Positions 50,772 through 60,734 of a DNA stretch of 64,000 bases are shown in pieces. The translations under genes were made by a program, and so were the position numbers. How positions within the stretch are numbered: position 1 is the first letter of the stretch; every line of letters starts with the position of its first letter. This DNA comes from Duganella sp. SG902 (lineage in GTDB: Bacteria > Pseudomonadota > Gammaproteobacteria > Burkholderiales > Burkholderiaceae_D), in contig NZ_JABMJK010000011.1 in NCBI RefSeq assembly GCF_013376005.1, positions 62,001 to 126,000 of the forward strand, given 5' to 3'. The notes below the pieces were generated by a model. That model was given only the letters and a program-made list of their open reading frames with translations, was not told the DNA's origin and did not search any database.

Positions 50772-52478
50772 TTAGTCCTCGACCTGATTACTGATGCGCA
50801 TCGCTTCCGACACCGTGGTGCGGCCCTGGATCACCAGCGCCACCGCGTGCCGGCGCAGGGTTTCGCCGGCCATCTGCGCGGCGGCCACCTTGAGGAAGTG
50901 GGCCGGATCGGGATCGTTGGCGGCGTCCACCACCGCGCGCGTCATCTCCAGCAGTTCGTACACGCCGGTGCGGCCGCGATAACCCATGCCATTGCAATGC
51001 GAGCAGCCCTTGCCATGGAAATAACGACCCTTGTCGACCTTGTCATTCAATTCCAGGCTCAGCCATTCGCGCTCGGTCGGGGTCGGCTCGTACGGCGTGG
51101 TGCAGCTTTCGCAGATCACCCGTACCAGACGCTGGGCCAGCACCGCCTGCAGCGAGCTGCCGACCATGTAGCGCGGCACGCCCATGTCCATCAGGCGCAG
51201 CGGCGTGCTGACGGCGTCGTTGGTGTGCAGCGTCGACAGCACCAAGTGGCCGGTCATGGCGGCGCGCAGGCCGATGGCGGCGGTTTCCTGGTCGCGCATC
51301 TCGCCGACCAGCACGATGTCCGGGTCTTGCCGCAGCGCCGAACGCAGCACGCGCGCGAAGTTCAGCTCGATCTTGTCGTTGACCTGCACTTGGTTGATGC
51401 CGGGCAGCCGGTACTCGACCGGGTCCTCCACCGTGATCAGCTTCTTCTCGACCGAGTTCAGCTCGGCCAGCGCGCAGTACAGCGTGGTGGTCTTGCCGGA
51501 ACCGGTCGGCCCGGTCACCAGCACCAGGCCGTTGGGGCGCTGGACGATGGCGCGGAATTTCTCCAGCACGCCGCGCGGCATGCCGATCGCGTCCAGCTTG
51601 AGCTGGGTGCCGCCCTGGTTCAGCAGACGCATCACCACCGATTCGCCGTACTGGGTCGGCATGGTCGAGATACGCACGTCGATGCGCTGGTTCTTCACCC
51701 GCACGGCGAAGCGGCCATCCTGCGGCAGGCGCTTTTCCGAGATGTCGAGGTCGGACATCAGCTTCAGGCGCAGCGCCAGCGATGGTGCAATCTTGATATC
51801 AGCCTCGGTCTGCAGATGCAGCACGCCGTCGATGCGGAAGCGGATCTGCAACCGGCCCTCCTGCGGCTCGATGTGGATGTCGGACGCGCGCACCTGCGCG
51901 GCGTCGTCGAACACCGATTGCAGCAGCTTGACCACCGGCGCCTCTTCCAGATTCGGATTGGCCGCCGCCAGCGCGCCGAAGTCGACCGAGACGTCGCCCA
52001 GGTCCTGCTCCAGCTCGCGCGCCAGGTCGGAGATGTCCTCGGTGCGGCGGTAGATGCGGTCGATCGCGGCCAGCACCTCGGTCTCGTTGACCACCGCCAG
52101 CTCGATGCTCTGCTTGACGATGCGGGCGATCTCGTCATACGCGAACAGGTCGGTCGGGTCGGACATGCCGACCAGCAGCGCGCCGTGGCGGTCCTCCAGC
52201 ACCAGCGCGCGGAAGCGGCGCGCCTGGGTTTCCGGCAGCAGCCGCACGATTTCCGGATTGATGTTGAAGAACTTCAGGTTCAGGTAGGGGATGTTGAGCT
52301 GGCGCGCCAGCGCGCCGGCGATCTGTTCCTCGGTCACATAGCCGTTCTCGACGAACACGCGCCCGAGCTTGCGTCCGCTGCGCTTCTGGTCGGCCAGCGC
52401 GAGCCCCAGTTGCTCCTCCGAGAGCAGCTTTTGCTGCACCAGGATTTCCCCCAGCCGGACTTTCTCTGGCCTCGACAT
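50772..52478 (-). CDS. mshE: MshE, c-di-GMP-responsive pilus assembly ATPase
   Basis: 568-residue GspE/PulE ATPase powering pilus extension. The N-terminal MshEN domain has both 24-residue motif copies: RLGEILVQQKLLSEEQLGLA (from residue 8) and KLGRVFVENGYVTEEQIAGA (from 37); the Gly of the first copy is Lys17, the second is canonical. MshEN binds c-di-GMP in Vibrio cholerae MshE. Walker A GPTGSGKTTTLY near residue 322, Asp box, Walker B RQDPDIVLVGEMRD, His box, and a zinc tetracysteine (CESC...CSHC). First gene of the MSHA run, AAGGAG before the ATG; the 114-base gap to the divergent second locus should hold its promoter. Confidence 0.95.
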   Translation of the reverse strand: MSRPEKVRLGEILVQQKLLSEEQLGLALADQKRSGRKLGRVFVENGYVTEEQIAGALARQLNIPYLNLKFFNINPEIVRLLPETQARRFRALVLEDRHGALLVGMSDPTDLFAYDEIARIVKQSIELAVVNETEVLAAIDRIYRRTEDISDLARELEQDLGDVSVDFGALAAANPNLEEAPVVKLLQSVFDDAAQVRASDIHIEPQEGRLQIRFRIDGVLHLQTEADIKIAPSLALRLKLMSDLDISEKRLPQDGRFAVRVKNQRIDVRISTMPTQYGESVVMRLLNQGGTQLKLDAIGMPRGVLEKFRAIVQRPNGLVLVTGPTGSGKTTTLYCALAELNSVEKKLITVEDPVEYRLPGINQVQVNDKIELNFARVLRSALRQDPDIVLVGEMRDQETAAIGLRAAMTGHLVLSTLHTNDAVSTPLRLMDMGVPRYMVGSSLQAVLAQRLVRVICESCTTPYEPTPTEREWLSLELNDKVDKGRYFHGKGCSHCNGMGYRGRTGVYELLEMTRAVVDAANDPDPAHFLKVAAAQMAGETLRRHAVALVIQGRTTVSEAMRISNQVED

Positions 52479-52592
52479 AAAACGGCTCCTTGAAGATTCT
52501 CACTAAAACTTGCGGCCATTCTATGCCAGAAAGCGGGCCCAACGCGAGCACAGGTGTCGCTTTCTTTGGACGGATGCGCTACAGTGTCGCCC

Positions 52593-53309
52593 ATGAATCT
52601 CCCAGCACTGCGGTTCCGGCAAGTCTCCAAACGCTATGGCGCGGCCAGCGTGCTGCGCGGCGTGGACCTCGAACTGCGCGCCGGCGAATGCTTCGGCCTG
52701 GTCGGCGTCAACGGCGCCGGCAAGACCAGCCTGATTAAATGCCTGCTGGATTTTTGCGCACTGGACGGCGGCGACATCGAGATCTTCGGCCAGCCGCACC
52801 ACCTGCCGGCCGCGCGCCAGCCGCTGGGCTTCCTGCCCGAGCGCTTCACCCCGCCCTATTATTTAACCGGCGCCGACTTCATCCGCTACCTGCTAAGCTT
52901 GCAGGGCCTGGCGTACGATCCGTCCGCCGTGCACGCCATGCTGGCGGCGCTGGACCTCGATCAGGACGCGCTCAAGCGCACGGTGCGCAGCTATTCCAAA
53001 GGCATGACCCAAAAGCTCGGCCTGGCGGCCTGCCTGCTCGCGCGCAAGCCGCTGTACGTGCTGGACGAGCCGATGAGCGGGCTGGACCCGAAGGCCCGCG
53101 CCCTGCTGAAGGACCAGTTGCGCGCCCTGCGCCAAAACGGTAGTACAGTGTTCCTGACCTCGCACGCGCTGGCCGACGTCGACGAATTGTGCGACCGCAT
53201 GGCCATCCTGCACGACGGCGGCATCCGCTTCAGCGGCACCCCGGCCGAATGCCGGGCCCGGTTCGGCGCGCAGACGCTGGAACAAGCTTTTCTCACTTGC
53301 ATAGCGTGA
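52593..53309 (+). CDS. orphan ABC transporter ATP-binding protein
   Basis: 238-residue ABC ATPase. Walker A GVNGAGKTSLI, Walker B PLYVLDEPMSGLD, switch His in FLTSHALADVDEL; the signature motif is SYSKGMTQKLGLA, as in CcmA/NatA-type exporters. No permease gene accompanies it; it stands alone at the head of the second pilus/secretion locus. ATG 52593 is chosen over GTG 52554; no good ribosome site is seen at either. It may serve the machine's assembly, or a distant permease. Confidence 0.87.
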   Translation: MNLPALRFRQVSKRYGAASVLRGVDLELRAGECFGLVGVNGAGKTSLIKCLLDFCALDGGDIEIFGQPHHLPAARQPLGFLPERFTPPYYLTGADFIRYLLSLQGLAYDPSAVHAMLAALDLDQDALKRTVRSYSKGMTQKLGLAACLLARKPLYVLDEPMSGLDPKARALLKDQLRALRQNGSTVFLTSHALADVDELCDRMAILHDGGIRFSGTPAECRARFGAQTLEQAFLTCIA

Positions 53310-53317
53310 GTATCCAT

Positions 53318-54217
53318 ATGTACCAATCCCATTTTGGCCTGCGCGAATCACCGTTCCACATCACGCCCAACCCGGCGTTCTTCTACGCCGGCAACGCGCG
53401 CGGCGACATCCTGGAAGCCATGCTGTACGCGGTCGGCAACGGCGAGGGCATCATCAAAGTCACCGGCGAGGTCGGCACAGGCAAGACCATGTTGTGCCGC
53501 ATGCTGGAAAGCCGGCTGCCGCAGCACATCGACGTCATCTATCTGGTCAACCCCAACCTCAACCCGCTGGAGGTGCAGCACGCCATCGCCGCCGAGCTCG
53601 GCCTGCCGACCAGCGGGCTGCGCGCCGACGAGGTCCAGCGCGGCCTGCACGCCGAGCTGATCGCAAGGCACAGCGCCGGCCGCCAGGTGGTGCTGCTGGT
53701 CGAGGAGGCGCAGGCCATGCCGCTCGACACGCTGGAGGCGATCCGCCTGCTGACCAACCTGGAAACCGCGCGCAGCAAGCTGCTGCAGATCGTGCTGTTC
53801 GGCCAGCCCGAGCTGGACCAGCACCTCGCGCTGTCCAGCATGCGCCAGCTGAAGGAGCGCATCACCCACAGCTTCCACGTCCCGGCCCTGCAGGCCGACC
53901 TGACCGGCGACTTTCTGGCGTGCCGCCTGCGCGCGGCCGGCCACGACGGCCCCGCCCTGTTCAGCCCGGCCGCGGCCAGGCTGATCGCCGAGGCCTCGGA
54001 AGGCATCGTCCGCCGCATCAACATCCTGGCCGACAAGGCGCTGCTGGCCGCGTTCGCGGACGACGCCGACACCGTCGAGGCCAGCCACGCGCGCCAGGCC
54101 ATCCTCGAATCGCCGTTCGGCCGGCGCCGCAAGCTGCCGCCGGCGCGGACTGTTGTTATAGGGGGCGTGCTGGCCTTGATTTGCGGCCTGCTCCTTGCGG
54201 CGGCACGGAATTTGTAA
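53318..54217 (+). CDS. ExeA/MshM-like AAA ATPase of second locus
   Basis: 299-residue paralogue of MshM. Start MYQSHFGLRESPFHITPNPA, Walker A GEVGTGKT at residues 50-57 (same as MshM), Walker B VVLLVEEAQAMP with Glu for Asp, and a C-terminal transmembrane helix (TVVIGGVLALICGLLLAAA). Probably helps insert or position the secretin encoded next, through peptidoglycan contact. Eight bases after the ABC ATPase gene. Confidence 0.9.
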   Translation: MYQSHFGLRESPFHITPNPAFFYAGNARGDILEAMLYAVGNGEGIIKVTGEVGTGKTMLCRMLESRLPQHIDVIYLVNPNLNPLEVQHAIAAELGLPTSGLRADEVQRGLHAELIARHSAGRQVVLLVEEAQAMPLDTLEAIRLLTNLETARSKLLQIVLFGQPELDQHLALSSMRQLKERITHSFHVPALQADLTGDFLACRLRAAGHDGPALFSPAAARLIAEASEGIVRRINILADKALLAAFADDADTVEASHARQAILESPFGRRRKLPPARTVVIGGVLALICGLLLAAARNL

Positions 54218-54272
54218 GATCATGCCATCTATAATTGCAAAAGCACAACAAAAAAACCTGCGACCTGAACCG

Positions 54273-56135
54273 ATGAAAATATTGCCATCTCCCTTCGTCC
54301 CCGTGGTTTGCAGCGTGTTGCTGAGTGCTTGCGCCAGCCATCCTGTCACGCCCTCGCCGGCCCACATCAGCGAGCCGCCGCCGCCGGCCGGCGCCATCCC
54401 CGAGCCGGTCCAGCAAAGCGTGGCGCTGCCGCCGCCCAAGCCGGCCGCCAAGGTCGCCACCTACAGCGTCACCGTGCACAAGGCGCCGGTGCAGTCGCTG
54501 CTGTTCGCGCTGGCGCGCGACGCCGGTCTGAACGTGGACATCCACCCCGGCATCGACGGCCTGGTCACGCTCAACGCGCTCGACCAGACCTTGCCGCAGC
54601 TGCTGAGCCGCATCCAGCGCCAGATCGACATGCGCTACGAGATCAACGGCGACACCCTGACCGTGCTGCCCGACAGCCCGGAATGGCGCAATTACAAGGT
54701 CGATTACGTCAACATCGCGCGCAGCACCGCCAGCAGCGTGAACATCGCCACCCAGATTTCCACCACCGGCGGCGGCGCCGACACCAGCTCCAACCCGGTG
54801 CAGGCCAGCCAGCAATCCAACAGCGCCAACGCCACCGCCGGCATGGCCAACAACAACGGCCAGCAGCAGCAGGGATCGCAGGGCAACAACAACGGCCCGG
54901 TGGCCAACGGCACCAACAATTCGACCACGGTGGTCAACAACCGTTCGGACAATAATTTCTGGTTCAACCTGGAGAAGAATATCCGCGACATGCTGCGCGC
55001 CTCCAACCTGGCCGACAGCCCGAGCGATCCGCTGGCCGCCCTGCAGCAGGGCCAGCAAGGCGCCGCCGCGCCCAACGGCCTCGGCCAGCCGGCCGCCGTG
55101 CCGGCGCTGGACCTGGGCGCGCAGTCGCGCAACGCCAACCGCGGCAACTCGGTGATCGTCAACCCCGAGGGCGGCCTGATCGCGGTGCGCGCCACCGCGC
55201 GCCAGCACGAGAAGATCCAGCAGTTCCTCGACGTGGTGCTGGGCGCGGCCAAGCGCCAGGTGCTGATCGAGGCCACCATCATCGAGGTCAAGCTCAGCGA
55301 TTCCTATCAGCAGGGCATCAACTGGAACAGCATCGCCGGCGGCGGCCTCAAGCTCAACCAGGGCCAGGTCGGCACCACCGCCCTGCCCAGCGGCGTGACG
55401 GTCGGCACCACGCCGGGCATGTTCGTGCTCAACTACGTCAACCCGACCAGCCGCTTGGGCAACATCGCCACCACCATCCAGTTGCTGGAATCGTTCGGCA
55501 AGGTGAAAGTGCTGTCGAGCCCGAAAATCAGCGTGTTGAACAATCAAACCGCGCTGCTCAAGGTGGTCGACAACAATGTGTTCTTCTCGATCAAGGTGAC
55601 GCCGGCCATCCTCAACTCCAACGGCTTGCCGACCACCCCGGCCACCTATGAGTCGCACCTGGAGACCGTGCCGGTCGGCTTCGTCATGAGCGTGACGCCG
55701 CAGATCTCCGACAACGACGAGGTCACCCTCAACGTGCGTCCCACCATCACCCGCGTGGTCGGCCGGGTCAAGGATCCCAACCCGGCGCTGGCGGCCGCCA
55801 ACGTCACCAGCGAGGTGCCGGTGATCCAGGCGCGCGAGCTGGAGTCGATCATGCGGGTCAACAGCGGCCAGATCGCCGTCATGGGCGGGCTGATGCAGGA
55901 TTCGGTCGACAACGCCAAGGACAGCGTGCCGGTGCTGGGCCGCATTCCGCTGCTGGGCGACCTGTTCTCGTACCGCAATGAGAACACCACCAAGACCGAG
56001 CTGGTGATCTTCATGCGGCCGGTGGTGGTCAAGGACGCCAGCATCAACGGCGACTACAAGGATTACCGCTACATCCTGCCGGGCCAGAAGCCCGATACCG
56101 AACCGTATCCCGTCTCCAAGGCCAATGGATCATGA
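54273..56135 (+). CDS. secretin of second locus (MshL/GspD family)
   Basis: 620-residue secretin lipoprotein. Signal MKILPSPFVPVVCSVLLSAC with lipidated Cys20; an STN-like domain (YSVTVHKAPVQSLLFALARD, LVTLNALDQTLPQLLSRIQR); an Asn/Gln-rich linker near residues 190-230; then the secretin core with VLIEATIIEVKLSDSYQQGI and the terminal VPVLGRIPLLGDLFSYRNEN. Should form the outer-membrane exit ring. The next gene starts within its stop (ATGA). Confidence 0.92.
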   Translation: MKILPSPFVPVVCSVLLSACASHPVTPSPAHISEPPPPAGAIPEPVQQSVALPPPKPAAKVATYSVTVHKAPVQSLLFALARDAGLNVDIHPGIDGLVTLNALDQTLPQLLSRIQRQIDMRYEINGDTLTVLPDSPEWRNYKVDYVNIARSTASSVNIATQISTTGGGADTSSNPVQASQQSNSANATAGMANNNGQQQQGSQGNNNGPVANGTNNSTTVVNNRSDNNFWFNLEKNIRDMLRASNLADSPSDPLAALQQGQQGAAAPNGLGQPAAVPALDLGAQSRNANRGNSVIVNPEGGLIAVRATARQHEKIQQFLDVVLGAAKRQVLIEATIIEVKLSDSYQQGINWNSIAGGGLKLNQGQVGTTALPSGVTVGTTPGMFVLNYVNPTSRLGNIATTIQLLESFGKVKVLSSPKISVLNNQTALLKVVDNNVFFSIKVTPAILNSNGLPTTPATYESHLETVPVGFVMSVTPQISDNDEVTLNVRPTITRVVGRVKDPNPALAAANVTSEVPVIQARELESIMRVNSGQIAVMGGLMQDSVDNAKDSVPVLGRIPLLGDLFSYRNENTTKTELVIFMRPVVVKDASINGDYKDYRYILPGQKPDTEPYPVSKANGS

Positions 56136-57817
56136 GTCTCTTGATGCAGGCGCTCAAGAAAGCCGAGCGCGCAAAACAAAACGCGGCCCCCGACGAGGAG
56201 CTCGATAAACCGTCGGAAGCCTTTGACGAGGTGCTGGCGCTGACGCCGGACGCCGCGCCGCCGCCCGCCCCCGCGCCGGCCGCGCCCGCGCGCGGGTTCA
56301 GCCTGGACAGCCTGAGCCTGGAGCCGATGGCGCCCACCGTGGCCGCCGCGCCGGCGCCCCGCCCCTCGCCCAGCCCGGAACCGGCCGCCAGCGACCACCA
56401 GCCGCCCGGCCTGACGCTGGACCTGGCGCCCGATCCGGCCGCCCCCGCCGCGCCGCAGCCAGCCGTCGCCGGCGGCGCCCCCGCGCCTTCCCCGACCGTC
56501 GATGACGCCGCCGCCCGCGCCGCTTCGGACCGCGCGGCCGCCGCGCCGGCCGCGCCACCGGTCCAAGCGGCCCAAGCGGCACAATCGGCGCAACCGGCAC
56601 CAGCGGCGGCACAATCCACCCAAGCCGCGAGCGCCCAGGCCGCGCCGCGTGGCGCCGCCAGACCGGCCGCCGCCGCGCCGCAGGCCGGCGCCGGCGGCAA
56701 ATCCGCCACAGTGGCCGGCGGCGGCGACAAGCCGCGCGCCGCTGCCCGTGCGCGCGCGCGCGCCGCCGCCACCGCCGAGCCCACCGGCATCGATCCGGAA
56801 CGTCTGCGCCTGATCGGCCTGATCGCCGCGCTGGTGCTGGTGGTGGGCGGCTTCGGCCTGTATTACTGGCGCGCCCTGACCGCGCCGGGCGCCGGCGCCG
56901 ACCTGCCGCCGGTGCCGATGCCGCCGCCGGGCGCCACCGGCGCCACCCCGGCGCAAGTGGTGGTGGCCAGCCTCGCGCCCGCCGGCGCGGCGGCCACGGC
57001 CGGCGCGCCAGGCGCCGATGCCGACGACCCCATGCTGGCCCCCAGCCCGGGCCTGAGCCGCGCCGCCCAGCAGGCGCTGGAGCAGCGCATCGCCAAAACC
57101 GAGGAGGAACTGGCCGCCACCCGCCAGGCCATGCAGGCCGCCGCCGCCGTCGCGGCGGCGCCGCGCGCCGAACAAATGCCGCCCTTGTCCGCGCCCGACA
57201 GCGGCGAGATCCGCGTGGCCCGCAGCATGCAGGCCGCGCCGGTGTCGCCGGCGCTGGACGGCGCCTACAGCGCCTTCAACAGCGGCGACCTGAACACCGC
57301 CCAGCAGCAGTATGGCGAGGCGCTGGCGCAAGACCCCAACAACCGCGACGCGCTGCTGGGCGCCGCCGCCGTGGCCGCGCGCCAGGGCCAGAAGGACAAG
57401 GCCGCGTCCTTCTACCTGCGCCTGCTGGAGCTGTCGCCCAACGACGGCGCCGCCACCGCCGGCCTGATCGGCCTGCGCCAGGGCGACATCGGCCTCAGCG
57501 AAGCGCGCCTCAAGGCCATCCTCAACACCAACCCGGAGGCGGCGCCGGTGCTGTTCGCGCTCGGCAACCTGTACGCCCAGCAGGGCCGCTGGCCGGACGC
57601 GCAGCAAGCCTACTTCCGCGCGGCCGGCGCGGCGCCGGACAATCCGGACTACGCCTACAACCTGGCCATCGGCCTCGACCGCCTGAACCAGCCCAAACTG
57701 GCGCTGACCTATTACCAGCGCGCGCTGGCGCTGGCCCAGGACAAGGCCGTCGGCTTCGACCGCAACACGCTGCGCAAGCGCATGCACGAACTGAGCACCG
57801 GCCCCGCCACGCACTGA
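56132..57817 (+). CDS. Ala/Pro-rich bitopic TPR protein (MshN-like)
   Basis: 561 residues: short cytoplasmic start (MSLLMQALKKAERAKQNAAP), a very Ala/Pro-rich region (~50-210), a transmembrane helix (LIGLIAALVLVVGGFGLYYW), and four or so TPR repeats in the last 190 residues (AQQQYGEALAQDPNNRDALL, WPDAQQAYFRAAGAAPDNPD). Same architecture and operon place as MshN relative to secretin and ExeA-like ATPase. The low-complexity region is strongly GC-biased. Confidence 0.82.
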   Translation: MSLLMQALKKAERAKQNAAPDEELDKPSEAFDEVLALTPDAAPPPAPAPAAPARGFSLDSLSLEPMAPTVAAAPAPRPSPSPEPAASDHQPPGLTLDLAPDPAAPAAPQPAVAGGAPAPSPTVDDAAARAASDRAAAAPAAPPVQAAQAAQSAQPAPAAAQSTQAASAQAAPRGAARPAAAAPQAGAGGKSATVAGGGDKPRAAARARARAAATAEPTGIDPERLRLIGLIAALVLVVGGFGLYYWRALTAPGAGADLPPVPMPPPGATGATPAQVVVASLAPAGAAATAGAPGADADDPMLAPSPGLSRAAQQALEQRIAKTEEELAATRQAMQAAAAVAAAPRAEQMPPLSAPDSGEIRVARSMQAAPVSPALDGAYSAFNSGDLNTAQQQYGEALAQDPNNRDALLGAAAVAARQGQKDKAASFYLRLLELSPNDGAATAGLIGLRQGDIGLSEARLKAILNTNPEAAPVLFALGNLYAQQGRWPDAQQAYFRAAGAAPDNPDYAYNLAIGLDRLNQPKLALTYYQRALALAQDKAVGFDRNTLRKRMHELSTGPATH

Positions 57818-57821
57818 ACTC

Positions 57822-59524
<1,703 letters not shown>

Positions 59525-59525
<1 letters not shown>

Positions 59526-60727
59526 TGCCGCAATATTTCTACCGCGCGATGGACGCCGCCGGCGCTATCCAGCCGGGCAATATGGACGCCAGCAACGAGC
59601 CCGACCTGGAGATGCGGCTGCACCGCATGGGGCTGGACCTGATCGATTGCCGCGTCTCGCGCGCCAAGGTGATCGCCATCAAGCGCGTGATCACGCGCAA
59701 GGACCTGATCAACTTCTGCTTCCACATGGAGCAGATGACCGGCGCCGGCGTGCCCATCCTCGACGGCCTGAACGACCTGCGCGAAAGCATCGACCACCCG
59801 CGCTTCCGCGAGATGATCACCGGCCTGATCGAGAACATCGAGGGCGGCAAGCAGCTGTCGGCCTCGATGGCGGCCTATCCCGAGGTGTTCGACGTCACCT
59901 TCACCAGCCTGATCATGGCCGGCGAGCAGAGCGGCAAGCTGACCGAGGTGTTCAAGAACCTGTCCGAGACCCTCAAGTGGCAGGACGAGCTGGCCTCGCA
60001 GACCCGGAAGATCGTCATGTACCCGGCCGCCGTCGGCCTGTTCGTCACCGGCGTGATGTTCTTCCTGATGATCTACCTGGTGCCGCAACTGACCTCCTTC
60101 GTCAAGAACATGGGCAACACCCTGCCGCTGCACACCAAGGCGCTGATCTTCGTCTCCAACATCTTCATCGACTACTGGTACGTGATGCTGGCCGTGCCGG
60201 TGGTCGGCTACTTCGGCCTGCGCGCGTGGCTGGCCCGCAGCGAGCAGGCGCGCTACCAGGCCGACGCCCTCAAGCTGCGCATCCCGCTGGTCGGGCCGGT
60301 GCTGCACAAGATCATCCTGGCGCGCTTCGCCACCTTCTTCGCCATGATGTACGCGTCCGGCATCACCATCCTCGAATGCATCCAGCTGTCCGAGGGCATC
60401 GTCGGCAACCGCGTGGTGGCGGCCGGCCTGCGCCGCGCGGCGCAGCAGATCTCCGAGGGCCAGGGCATCACCGCCGCCTTCGCCAACACCGGCATCTTCC
60501 CGCCGCTGGTGATCCGCATGCTCAAGGTCGGCGAGTCGACCGGCGCGCTCGACGGCGCGCTGCGCAACGTCAGCTACTTCTACAACCGCGAAGTGAAGGA
60601 GATGATCGAGAAAGTCCAGTCCATGATCGAACCGGCCATCACCGTGGTGCTGGGCGTGATGGTGGGCTGGATCATGTTGTCGGTGATGGGGCCGATCTAC
60701 GACACCATCAGCAAGATCAGGACCTGA
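59525..60727 (+). CDS. GspF/PilC-type platform protein of second locus
   Basis: 400-residue inner-membrane platform protein. Start MPQYFYRAMDAAGAIQPGNM at ATG 59525 (one-base overlap); two GspF repeats with FCFHMEQMTGAGVPILDGLN and FATFFAMMYASGITILECIQ; helices at ~170-195, 215-235 and 375-395. The ATPase partner is encoded immediately upstream. Longer upstream readings are shadows of the ATPase gene. Confidence 0.92.
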
Positions 60728-60734
60728 GGCCACC

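Noticed and set aside
50295..52493. 732-residue plus-strand reading opposite mshG and mshE
   Set aside because: His/Arg/Gln/Val-rich antisense shadow of two clearly real genes, with no recognisable domain.
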